This document shows positions 34,150 through 44,214 of a stretch of DNA of 64,000 nt, piece after piece. The stretch is taken from NCBI GenBank assembly GCA_025200525.1, contig CM045761.1, positions 60,854,009 to 60,918,008 of the forward strand, in the 5' to 3' direction. Within the stretch, counting starts at the first letter, position 1, and each line of letters opens with the position of its first letter. The DNA is from Camellia lanceoleosa. Its lineage: Eukaryota > Streptophyta > Magnoliopsida > Ericales > Theaceae. Made by a program: the position numbers and the translations under genes. The notes beneath the pieces are model-generated. The model did not search any database and was not told where the DNA came from. It saw only the letters and a program-made list of their open reading frames with translations.

Positions 34150-34640
34150 CTTGCACTTCATCTATTGTGGTGATAAACTCGTAGGCCGGCATATATCTTT
34201 GTTCAATAATGATCGGATGCATCTGGACTCCCAACGGGATGTCTATCATAGAAGATAGAGTTGATAAGGCGTCAACGTACTTGTTGTTCTCTCTTAGTAG
34301 ATGAATGAAGGTCAGCTTCTCAAACCTAGGAATCAGAACATCCAGGGTTTGAACATAGATTTTCATCTTTTCTTCTTTGATTTTCCAGTCTATTTTTGCT
34401 TGAGACACAACCAGGTTCGAGTCTCCAATGACGTCCAACCTTTTTGCCCCTAGTTCCAGGGCGACTTCCAATCCAGCGATACACGCTTCGTATTCTACCT
34501 CGTTGTTAGATACTTTGAACCAGAGTTTGAAAGCTAACGGTATATGGGAATTGTCGGGTGCTATCAGCAACACCTCTATCCCATAACCATACTGGTTAGA
34601 CGCTCCATCAAAGTACTTTGTCCAAACCTATTCCTCGACT
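34150..34640 (-). pseudogene. Archaeal-like RNase H of element 2 (mostly open)
   Basis: Open from 34,573: SNNEVEYEACIAGLEVALEL, GAKRLDVIGDSNLVVSQ, IPRFEKLTFIHLLREN and YVDALSTLSSM. This is the second RNase H that identifies the Tat lineage. The ExxYEA and GDS motifs and the terminal DAL are visible. It is followed by a linker with DEVQDQNPWYYDVWNFLEKE before integrase. Confidence 0.9.
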
Positions 34641-34783
34641 TGCAGAATAGCTTCATCTGGGAATAGGTATTCTATTGCTTCATCTCCTTCCACTAGGTGA
34701 TCTGCCAAAAACTCTGCTACTGCTCTCCCCTTGATAGACTTGCTAGTCACATACTTCAAATCAAATTCAGAAAGGAGAAGCAA

Positions 34784-35110
34784 TCAACAGGCTAGCCTAC
34801 CCGTAAGTGCTGGTTTCTCGAAGAGATATTTGATGGGATCTAATCTCGAAACCAGAATTACGGAGTGAGCTAACAGGTAGTGCCTTAACTTTCTGGTAGC
34901 CCATACCAAGGCTAAGTAAGCGTTCTCCAGCGGGGTGTAACGAGTCTTATAGTCCATCATTTTCTTACTCAAGTAATAGATGGCTTTCTCTACCCTATCT
35001 TTAGATTCCTGAGCAAGCATGCATCCCATTGTTGTGTCCGTTATTGATAGATACAGAATCAACGGCTTCCCGGCTCTGAAGGCAACAACACGGGTGGGTT
35101 CTGAACGTAC
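34784..35110 (-). pseudogene. Ty3-type RNase H of element 2
   Basis: ILYLSITDTTMGCMLAQESK, AIYYLSKKMMDYKTRYTP, YLALVWATRKLRHYLLAH and DPIKYLFEKPALTGR. Intact over about 90 codons, bounded by frameshifts. Confidence 0.9.
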
Positions 35111-35149
35111 TGTTTGATCTGCTCAAAAGCAAACTGACATCAGTCATCC

Positions 35150-36083
35150 TATTGGAATTTCTTTCCTTTTTTTAGAAGACTAAATAGTGGTTCACAAGTC
35201 AAGGTTAACTTTGCGATAAACCGTCTTATGAATTGCACTTTACCCAGAAAGCCTCACATCTCCCTTTCAGTCCTTGGTGGTGGCATTTCTAGGATGGCCT
35301 TGATTTTGGAAGGATCAACCTCGATGCCCCTTTGTGTGATCAGGAACCCCAACATTTTCCCTGTTGTTACGTCAAAAGTGTACTTCTGTGGATTCAGCCT
35401 CAACCGATATTCTCTGATCCGTTGAAAGAATTTCTTCAAGGCAGTGTAGTGGCTCTCTCGTTTCTTGGACTCGACAATCATGTCGTCCACATACACCTCG
35501 ACCTCTTTGTAGATCATATCATGTAGAATTGTGGTTGCAGCCCGTTGATAGGTAGCCCCAGCATTCTTCAACCCAAATGGCATCACCCTGTAGCAGTTGG
35601 TTCCCCACGGCGTGGTGAAAGCAGTCTTCTCTCTATCCTCGGGTGCCATCAAAATCTGGTTATACCCTAAAATCCATCCGTGAAGGAGAGCAACGCATGG
35701 CCTGCGGCGAAGTCCACCAATTCATCGATGTGCAGTAAAAGAAAGTCGTCCTTCGGAATATCTTTGTTCAGATCTCTGAAATCCACACATACCCGAATTT
35801 TGCGACCTTTCTTCGGCACCGAAACACTATTGGCCAACCAAGTCAGATACTCAGATACTAGCAAAAACCCTACATCTATCTACTTGGTGACCACTTCCTC
35901 AATCTTCAAAGCCCAATCCGGGCGTATTCTCCGCAGTTTCTGTTTGACGGGTCGGGCCTCGGGGTCAAAAGGGATCAGATGCTGTACAATCTCAGGATCG
36001 ATTTCAAGCATGTCTCCATAGGACCACGCGAAAACATCTTTGAAATCTTTTAATAAAGCAACTAAGCGCTTGCGTTCCTCCAA
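35150..36083 (-). pseudogene. Reverse transcriptase of element 2, YVDD intact
   Basis: Segments in order are LVALLKDFKDVFAWSYGDM, IRVCVDFRDLNKDIPKDDF, YRVMPFGLKNAGATYQRA, EVEVYVDDMIVESK and LGFLITQRGIEVDPSKI, ending EMPPPRTERE. The catalytic YVDD is intact. Stop codons lie at about 35,880 (TAG after VVTK) and about 35,667 (TAG after FTDGF), both explicable by C-to-T or G-to-A change. The linker/RT junction at 36,102 also carries a TAG. Confidence 0.92.
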
Positions 36084-36101
36084 AGATAACGTGGACCCGA
36101 T

Positions 36102-36926
36102 CTAGACTAGGCGCGGATCCTTCTCAGTACCCACATTAATTGGAATGATTTCATCAACAAGAGGTTTTACAAATCTCTCCTCCTCTCTATCAATCAAATG
36201 TTTCAAAACCAGAGGAATTCCTTCCTCATTGTTTTTATCAAAATTTTGAAAGTCATGATCAATGCAATATACAAGTGGCATAGAGAAGTACTTAGAAACT
36301 ACAGTGGTATTCTCATTCACAAGATCCAGCTCATCCAATTCCTCAGTTACAACCGACTCAAAAGAAAAGAAAAAGGACGGCCTAGACAAAACTACGGCAT
36401 CTGGGTTATCAACCCCAGGAATACCGGACGTTGACTCAGAAGAAGTGGAATCTGATTCTGACTCCATAGATTCTGTGGAATCAGATTCCGGCTCACTACC
36501 TAACTCAGAACTACTGGACAAAAAACCCTCCTCTAGCTGCCAAGTGAGGGATGGTGCGTCAGATGCATCTAGAATACCACCAGGAGGGTCCACACCTAAT
36601 TGGTCTCCAATCATGGAAATGGTTAGGTCATCCCTCAAGCTCTCCGGGTTGATCTGAGGATTCGAAAGGAGACATGCCAGTACTACTCCTATCTCAAGTT
36701 CACTGCTGTTGGACTCACTTTCTGTGCTCTGTTCAGCCTGAGCAGTTAATTCAGTCTGTTCCTCTATGGCTTCACCCTCTTGTAGTTGTAAGTCGAAGAA
36801 AATCTCGAAGCCGAGTAGACGCCGCTTCTCGAAGTTCAACCATGGCTCAGGAAAGCCACAAAATGGGAACTCTTCCCCCTCCTGGACAAAGCAGCCATTT
36901 AGAGTTCCTTGAATTGGCCTATGCAC
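36102..36926 (-). CDS. Acidic protease-RT linker of element 2
   Basis: A 274-codon open frame in the pol frame between protease and RT. It contains FEIFFDLQLQEGEAIEEQTE, a Ser/Glu/Asp-rich tract (SSSSELGSEPESDSTES) and LKHLIDREEERFVKPLVDEI just before RT. No enzyme motif is visible. Ogre-type Tat elements have a spliced intron near this place. Here the stretch is open and low-complexity, so it could be a linker or a retained intron-like segment. The first Met is unlikely to be a start. Confidence 0.6.
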   Translation of the reverse strand: MHRPIQGTLNGCFVQEGEEFPFCGFPEPWLNFEKRRLLGFEIFFDLQLQEGEAIEEQTELTAQAEQSTESESNSSELEIGVVLACLLSNPQINPESLRDDLTISMIGDQLGVDPPGGILDASDAPSLTWQLEEGFLSSSSELGSEPESDSTESMESESDSTSSESTSGIPGVDNPDAVVLSRPSFFFSFESVVTEELDELDLVNENTTVVSKYFSMPLVYCIDHDFQNFDKNNEEGIPLVLKHLIDREEERFVKPLVDEIIPINVGTEKDPRLV

Positions 36927-37168
36927 AAGCTCATAGTGCTTCCTACTTTGCTTTGCTTTGGCTCTTCAGGCCATTTCTTTCCCTTTTCTCACCCAGTCCT
37001 CTTTGGTGGGCATATAGCCCAAGCCAAAGGCATGAGGGTTATGTGGCACTTTGGCCAGTGTAGTGCTGCCCTTCTGGCCGCTCTTTCCTAATCCCATCTT
37101 AGGTATATGCTGTAGCTTGTTCATGAGATACATTGATTGAGCACTGACATATAAGCCCTCATCAACAG

Positions 37169-37890
37169 CTAGATATTTTGCACCACCCTTGCCTCAGCCA
37201 AGGTAAAACCAGACAAGAAAACATCCTCGTCGCCATGTACAATCTCCAGTACGGGTGTTGTAACCTCTGGCGGAGGATGTATAGATGAATTCTCGAATAT
37301 AATGGCTACCCCATTTCCAAGAGAGTATTTCAGCATTTGATGCAAGGTAGAAGAAACAGCTTTTACTTGGTGCAACCAAGGTCGCCCAAGTAACAAGTTG
37401 AAAATAGCCGAAACATCTAGGATGTGAAACTCAATATCCTGTTGGACCGGCCCGACCTGTGTTCTGATCTGAACTATTCCCATCACCTCTCTACTTGTGT
37501 TGTCGTAAGCCCGGATCACCAGGGTCGTTGGTACAAAATTCACTGGCTTCAAACCAATAGCATAGGCTGTGCAAGACAGACAAACATTAATTGCAGACCT
37601 AGTGTCAACCAATACCACCGGCACCTAATTCTTTTTACACTTAACTGAGATGTATAGTGGTTTGTTATGTGCGGAGCCTTCGGGCGGCAATTCCTTATCC
37701 GAGAAGGTCAAAGCTGGCGCAGCACCTCCTGGGAAGACAAGCCCCATTAGTTGCTTTGGAGTTGTGTCGATAGACAATTTGGCTTTATCCATTGCCGATA
37801 ATACAACTTGCCTGTGTACTCGCGAAGCCATAAGCAACCCCCAGATAGATATGTCTGCTTGAATCTTCTTCAACTGCTTCAACACAACCT
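37169..37890 (-). pseudogene. Aspartic protease of element 2
   Basis: An open stretch 37,885-37,625 (QLMGLVFPGGAAPALTFSDK, KELPPEG) ends at a TAG replacing a Trp codon. The active site VVLVDTRSAINV follows (37,610-37,575), then RAYDNTSREVMGIVQI and FNLLLGRPWLHQVKAVSSTL. The catalytic Asp is present, but the usual D-x-G-S is D-T-R-S, so the Gly position is Arg. ILDV...LLGRPW is the hydrophobic-Gly signature of retropepsins. Confidence 0.85.
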
Positions 37891-39360
37891 CTTCCTCTAA
37901 TAGTTTTCCCTCTGTTTTTCAACCTCCTTGTCTTTTCCGGATGCTTTGGGTTAGTCTAAGTGTGGGGGCTTGAAGTACTGCCCACTTCTAGTCATATAAT
38001 CCACCTCCTCAGAATACCAAGTGTTTTCTGGCAAGTCTTGGCCCCAATCCTCGTCGGTTTGGGCAAGATGCAGATCATCATCTTCCTACCATACTCCTCC
38101 AGCAACCGATAAGCAATTGTCCAGTTCTGTTGTAATTACTATTACATCACAGTCATCTCGCGCAGGGTGTTTGGCTTTCAGCTTTCTGACTATTCTTATC
38201 TCTTTCCTGTTCAAACTGCTTCAATGTGGCTTCTTATTCCGTATTAGCAGTACAAACAATGCCCGATTCCTGAGCTAAATTCTTAATACTGGTGCTCTCC
38301 GGCAGTTTCCTCATGTCCTCGGCGATTGTAGCAGTTTCTGCTTCTGGCTCTTCTGGCTTTGGTTGAAGTCCCTCATCCATATCAGGTTCATCACTGAGCC
38401 ACCCAGAGTTGTCTGTCGACCCATTCAAATCGAACCAGTTAATGTGCATATCTCCTGAATCTTGCTCATCGAAGAACTATAGATTGTCGATGTCTTCCTC
38501 CAAATCAGCTCGGTCATCTAATCCCTAACTTGGGCCATCCTCCTGAACCACATTGACCTCCATTCCTGTTGGCAACTTCGCCTCTGGTTTGGCCTGATTG
38601 GTCGGCACAATATAACGGCATAGGTTATATTCCTCCTCAGATAAATCCACAGAGCTCTCAGGCACTAAACTGACATTCCCATTCTCTACCAAGGCTACCC
38701 TGCCTCCATCTACCACGGTCACCACCATAGGTTTGGGTTAGGATATGGACGTATTCATCATGCACAAATCTGTGCTCTCAAGAATGAACAATGCCGGCTT
38801 AGGTAGGTGAGAGGGGGTGATGTATATACTGGGGTCGTAAGGAACAGCTAGCGTATGGATGAGGTTTATTTGCTGGAGTGGAGGACGTTGGTTATATGGT
38901 GGGAGAGGATTTGTAGTGACGTTGGGCTTTTCAGGAGGTGCTATCACCTTATTGTTAATGAGATCTTGAATCTCATGACGTAATCTAAAGCACTGATCAG
39001 TAGCATGACCATCCTATTGGTGGAAAGCACAATATTTGGCCGAGTTATGTTTATGAGGGAGAGGATTGGGTAGTAGGCGTTGCTTTAACAGCTTCAGATG
39101 CCCTTTTTTGATTGGGACCCTCAGGGCTGGAGACAAAGACATATAGAGCGGTGTGAAGACCCTCTGGCCTCGGGTCTGGTGGCTTGAGGTTTGGGAGGTT
39201 GTATTGGATGTACCGGCAAAGGGGTTAGCAGTCTTGGGTGTGGTGGTGACCATGCTCACATCTAAAGGCCTTGCAGCTACACTATCGCTAGTAGTCGCAT
39301 TGGAATTGCGTGTGAAAGCCCTCGTGGGCTATTCTTTCTTGTGGTCTATCAGACGCTACT
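37891..39360 (-). pseudogene. Gag C-terminal / gag-pro linker of element 2
   Basis: The zinc-knuckle-like region reads KYCAFHQ, a stop, DGHATDQCFRLRHEIQDLIN (39,035-38,950). The spacing YC..FH/GHxTxxC is the Tat form. Downstream pieces (VVTVVDGGRVALVENGNVS, an Asp/Glu-rich stretch 38,525-38,450) lead to protease. Several stops are present. Confidence 0.7.
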
Positions 39361-40460
39361 TAATTGCATCCTCAATTTGTAACCCTATTTCGTAGAGCTC
39401 AGCAAAAGTAGACAAAGGCAAGACTATCATCTTCTGTAATAATCTTCCTTGCAAGTTACGGACCACCATTCTGATCTGGTCCTTTTTAGATGGCTGGATA
39501 GTCATCATAGAGGCCTTGGCCCTCCACCGGGTCACAAAATCTGAGAAGCCCTCCTTCGGCTCCTGGCGGGTCGCTTCAAGATCATGAGTAGTGACCTCGA
39601 TCTGAGTATTATAGGAGTATTGCGCTATGAAGGCCTCGGCTATTTCCTCCTAGTTTCTCTTCACAAAGTCTTCAAGTTTGGCATACCAGATGTCCGCTAT
39701 ACCCGACAGGGTCCGGCCAAAGAGCGACAACTTCTGTAGTTTGGTGAGACCTATGGGTCTTAGGATGTCAAAGAATAACCGTAAATGGACAATAGGATCC
39801 CTGGAACTGTCAAACCGGTCTATATACGAGACTACCGAATCAGTATAGCCATCCTCAATATCAGGGATCAAATTCACGCCATGTGCTTGTTTAAAGAGCT
39901 TTTCCAGCTTGCTCACCTTCAGTGCAATAGGGTTGACCTTGAATTCAAACGGCTCCTCTATCGGGTAAATCAGGGCCTTGAAGGTCTGAGGTGGGATAGG
40001 ATCTGCTTGAATGCCCGCATTTTCTTGGACATTAATTGTGACCCCAGGTGCCGAAATTCCCGTTGGGGGTGTATGGGATGCTGAGGCTACTACAGGTTGT
40101 GGCTGTTGTTGCTGAAGCCTATCTATTACCTCTGTTTGGCGGGCTACAACCTCGGCTTGGTGAGCTGTGGTCTCAGCTTGTCGAGCAGCATCTAGCTGGA
40201 TGTTCTCAATAGTCTGCTGGAGTTGGTGAAGCATATCTTCCATGTTGACTGGGGGACTTTGAACTATCAGAACTGGCGAATACCCTCTGTCTGGAGTAGA
40301 AGTAGATAATTGGGCCTGATTGGGCACAGGCGAGGTAAACAGTGACTGCTGAATTGGCGAATTTTGCCAAATCCTCCTCCATCTAGTAACTAGTGGGAGT
40401 GAAACAAACACTGGCTGTCCCCTAACTAGATCCCCAGATCTGCGAATCCTTTTAACTTGG
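39361..40460 (-). pseudogene. gag of element 2 (one nonsense codon)
   Basis: Gag forms the virus-like particle. The visible order is MEDMLHQLQQTIENIQLDAA, a Gln-rich coiled-coil-like stretch (AEVVARQTEVIDRLQQQQ), EEPFEFKVNPIALKVSKLEK, the capsid core YIDRFDSSRDPIVHLRLFF and LFGRTLSGIADIWYAKLEDF, then a TAG at about 39,648. The same frame continues EEIAEAFIAQYSYNTQIEV and GFSDFVTRWRAKASMM. The TAG sits where relatives have Trp. The start codon could not be assigned; the frame is open upstream of the first Met. Confidence 0.85.
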
Positions 40461-41180
40461 GTCTAGAGTGCTTGGGGGGTAAAAGAATCGTCTAAAGCAA
40501 TGGTGAAAGGCTACCTTGCAAAAAGAAAAATAAAGCAAAAAGAAACAAAAATCAGAAACCGCGCAGCACAGAAACAACACGCAGTTGCAATCATAAGCTG
40601 GAGAACTGTACTCAAACACTAATTTTTGCCCCAAAATTGATACCCAGATTTGTAATTGATACATACATTCCTGCAGAGTTTCACTCTAAAAGCACATATC
40701 AAGCAAGTGAGAGCCAGAACACCCCTATGATGGGGTAGGGTTACCATGTCCTAATTTCGTCAGGAGCTAGGGATTCACTATGCAAAACAAGCGGTTTCAA
40801 ACAATTCCTACATTCGGGTGAGCAACCTGTCATAGTTTGGAACAGTCTTTATGGCTTCCAATATGCTACTAGGCCGATTGGTCAAAAAGGATGCCTCATT
40901 ACGACTATCTAATATACCACTCACACCTAACACCGAGAAATGAAAAAAGGACCAAACGGTACAGCGGTAGTCCAGATCCAAGGGTTGTGTTGCCATCATG
41001 GCAGAGTCCAGAACCGGTCAGCCTTTTGGCAAACTTTTCCAAGAAAACCTCCGAAAAGCTGCTCAGGAATAGCAGATGGCAAACACTGTGACTTAGGTGC
41101 ACCGATGCAAATGCAAATGCAAAAAAAACACATAAGTGTAGATAAAACAACATATCATGAGTTCGACTCAAGTTCTCTAA
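40461..41180 (-). other. Leader of element 2, with splice acceptor candidate
   Basis: Noncoding. A long pyrimidine tract on the minus strand (40,520-40,550) ends TTTTTGCAAG/GTAGCC at about 40,515, matching the acceptor position in element 1. With the LTR donor at 43,590 it gives a ~3.1 kb leader intron. Confidence 0.5.
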
Positions 41181-41203
41181 TTCCCCAGCAGAGTCACTAG
41201 AAA
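41181..41203 (-). other. Primer binding site of element 2
   Basis: The minus strand reads TCTAGTGACTCTGCTGGGGA directly after the LTR. It is the counterpart of the element 1 site with two changes. Confidence 0.65.
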
Positions 41204-42629
41204 CTGTGGACTCGCCTTTTTCTACGCAACGCCTTTCGGAAAGGTTTGAAAAGAATGCCTCACAGTTAGAACTCCAGCGGTTTTGAATCTTGTCCAAATC
41301 CAGAAAACCTTTTTGAAAAATCATTTTTAAATCAAATAATGCCAAAATTAGACTGTTTTTGCAAATACAGAGTCGCCACCTAAATATTTTATTTTTCAAA
41401 AAATTTAGGAAACCCTGACTCGTGCCGAAGGCCACCTGCCTGTCATCACAAAGTTGCCTCGGGTCGGGAACTTAGGTACGAGAGGGGAAGGTCCTGAAAT
41501 GAGCACCCCCGCTCACTCGATCAAAGATCGGCCTCTACTAATCATGATATGATTTTTTATAAACATTATGTGTTCTTGTTTCGTTATTAAGCTAGATTTA
41601 CTATGTGATGCGCACAAGCAAGTATAGACTAGTTTGCTTAATTTGGAACAACTCAACTCATGTTTTTTTTCGAAAATGTTTTGAATTTGCCACCTCAAGT
41701 GTGATTAAAAGATGCGGTTTTGCCACCAAACTTAGTGGGCTTAAAACTTTTGTTGAATCGTTCCAATTCAAACAACAAGCCTTCATCCACAGGCATTCAT
41801 GCAGTTTAGCATTTAAGCACATAGTCTCATGGCAAGCATGCTAAACATGGCATCATGGCAATCACACTCATGCAAGTATGCTAAAGCACAAAAACATACC
41901 GAGTACTCCAAGCCAAAATAGAAACTAGTTAGAAAGATGCATGATCCTAACTATACAAGATGCCTAATGCAACACATGCAATAATGCAATTAATAGGCTC
42001 GGCTACTAATATGGCATATGAATCGATTTGAACAACATGCGATTAAACACGTATTCAAATAAGATATTGAATTACTTATGCAGTTTGAGTGATGCGCCAA
42101 GCCTTGGTGCATGCAATACTAATGAATGGATGTAAGCATGCGATATGCTAATCGAAACATGACCTTAATCTAACCATCAAAAGCGATTAAATAAAAGGGA
42201 GAAAGACGTGGGGTTGTAAGACATACACACACGCACGCAAACTTATTACAACATTATGCCCTCACAAAAGAGGGTCCAAATGAATAAAAGCTAATCAACT
42301 AGCTATGCTAATTAAGCTAACTAATTATTACAAACCGAAAGCGAATAACTAGTTAAACTAACTAATTATTTACAACACTTAATTAGCCACAACTAATTAA
42401 TTACAATACACATTCAAACTACATATTTAAACACTAAATAAGCTTAAAATGTAAGAAAGGCTCATGTATGTGCTCGGTTTCCACCCGAAAATGCATTGTC
42501 TTGCTGTTAAATGCCTCTGTTTGCACATTTGAACACCAAAAAAACTGTCCACTTCCAGAACACTTCTGCTCCACTTCAGGAACACACTGTGTAAACTTCA
42601 TTGGTGGTCAACAAAGGGCCTGTCGACTA

Positions 42630-42655
42630 CTAATGGTGGCCGGTCGACTGCTAGC
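42630..42655. repeat. GGTGGCCGGTCGAC copy in element 2 LTR
   Basis: Two degenerate palindrome copies (GGGCCTGTCGAC, GGTGGCCGGTCGAC), downstream of the TATA box, comparable to 3,846-3,885 in the solo LTR. Confidence 0.6.
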
Positions 42656-43587
42656 ACTGATGACATGAACTCCACTTTTTGCTACAACAGAGAGCAAACA
42701 GAGCAAAACAGTGTATTCTCACAGATTATTTGCACACTTTGCCTCTCCTTTTCATGGGGAAATCAAATGAGGGACAAAATTTGGATTTACAAACCATTAA
42801 TCAAGCAATTTCATTGCATGATGGCTTGTGAAACCAATTGTGCAAGTTCATGGCTCAAACCACAAGGTGTTTTAGGCATGAAAGATGCATTACACTGTTG
42901 GCAATGAACCCCCTGAGGGATTAAACCATTAGGTGTGGCACCTCTATTTCATACTTAGGCAAACAAGGGGTTTAAAATCACTTTCAAAGCAAACAAAAGA
43001 GTGAAGAATGGAAGGAGATTGCAGAGATTTTAAGTGTTGAAATGATGTGCAAAACAACACTAAAACATGCTATTAACTCAAAACAATGATAGTTAAAGCC
43101 TTAAAACACTAAGCTAGTGAAGGAAATTACACTACAACTATGCAAAACAAGCCTCAACTGAATTAACCAGCCCAAAACAGAGCCAAAATAGGTTATTTCA
43201 AAGGCAAAAATATGCTGGACTTAAGCTAAATTAAGTTAGAAAAACATGCTAACATGTGAAGCTATTTAAGTATGCAAACAAGACACAAGGAGGGGAGGCT
43301 ACCCCCTCCAATTTTGGACTTCAAAAGTTGATTTTTGCCACTGAAAAAACTCTAAAATTTAGTTGTTAAAAGGCTCAAAAAAGTTGATTTGAAAGTGATG
43401 AAAAATGGTACAAAAGCTTAACAAACAAATGAGCAAGAAGGGTGGACCACCCCCTAACTCAAAGAGATCTCAAACCAACACTTTTAAGTCACAAAAATAG
43501 AGTTTTTGACAGTTCAAAATCAGCCCAAAAAGTTGAAATAGATAGCAAAACAAAGATATAAAATAAGCATAAACAAGGTAAGTGCTA

Positions 43588-43592
43588 TACCT
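43588..43592 (-). promoter_or_regulatory. Leader splice donor of element 2
   Basis: The minus strand reads GGCTTCAAAG/GTATAGC with GT at 43,590-43,589, 237 bp after the TATA box. Confidence 0.55.
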
Positions 43593-43825
43593 TTGAAGCC
43601 AAGCACAAAATAGCCAATAATCCAAGCTCAAACCACCTTCTAGGGCTCAAACAAGACTCCAAGTAATCTCAGCCCAAAGGTGAGAGTATTTGGTTAAGGG
43701 TTGGTATGCAAAAGCTAAGGACTTGTGAGCAAATGTGTGCAAAATATCAAGAGAGAGAGAGAATTCTAGAGAGAGATATTTTTGCTATAATTTTTCTAAC
43801 CCTCCAAAATGGGAGAGGAAACCCC

Positions 43826-43835
43826 CTATATATAG
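43826..43835 (-). promoter_or_regulatory. TATA box of element 2 LTR
   Basis: The + strand CTATATATAG gives TATATATA on both strands. Below it the leader is followed by the shared splice donor. Confidence 0.75.
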
Positions 43836-43949
43836 AAAAACCACCCCTTGAGCTTAGAAACATCTCACCATACACGTGTATAGAGATGCAGCTCAATGTG
43901 CAACAGCTGGCACAACTATCAATACTATCAATAAATATCTGGAAAAAGG

Positions 43950-44035
43950 CACTGGTGGCCGACCAGCCACACCCATGGCAGACAGAATCATCCCATGGCC
44001 AACAGTCTTGGGTGGTGGCTGACAGGTCACCAAGA
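43950..44035. promoter_or_regulatory. Degenerate GGTGGCC...GGCCACC palindromes, element 2 LTR
   Basis: GGTGGCCGACCAGCCACACC (43,954-43,973) and GGTGGCTGACAGGTCACC (44,012-44,029) lie 120-200 bp upstream of the TATA box, where element 1 has the exact palindrome. Confidence 0.65.
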
Positions 44036-44214
44036 GGTCCAGACACCAAGTTTTGGTCCAAAACAAGGCATAAAAAGAATAAGGTTTAAAGGCTCAAAGA
44101 CAGAGCATTCCGCTGAGGACTTTGGGTGCTCAAAACGAACACAAACACACAATCATCGAATGCACGAGCGATGATGTCTAAGTCTTGAGAATGGTCAAAA
44201 ATGGGGTGTCTACA

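Larger units (their letters stand above)
2234..44214 (-). mobile_element. Element 2: Tat-lineage Ty3/gypsy, interrupted by three insertions
   Basis: Composite span of the host Tat element. Pieces that belong to it are the 5' LTR 41,205-44,214, gag-pol and flank 41,204-32,841, then 7,139-7,092 and 2,426-2,234. Everything else in the span is later insertion. The pieces are assigned because joining 2,421/7,097 and 7,134/32,846 restores a sequence colinear with element 1 at 19,560-19,730 (GTTCAC, then CTCTCCTTT, TTTTGCCAAGG, GGTTTT, ACCTTGCG). Its own polypurine tract and 3' LTR were not found and should lie left of the window. The right flank ATTAC (44,215-44,219) would be one copy of its target duplication in the chromovirus. 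Confidence 0.85.
41205..44214 (-). mobile_element. 5' LTR of element 2 (3,010 bp)
   Basis: The + strand runs from TGTGGACTCGCC to GGTGTCTACA. It shares the GAGTCGCCACCTAAATATTT block and the GCCTCTACTAACC-type block with the other Tat LTRs. The middle differs and there is no 70-bp minisatellite. It was inserted in the RNase H of the chromovirus. Confidence 0.9.
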
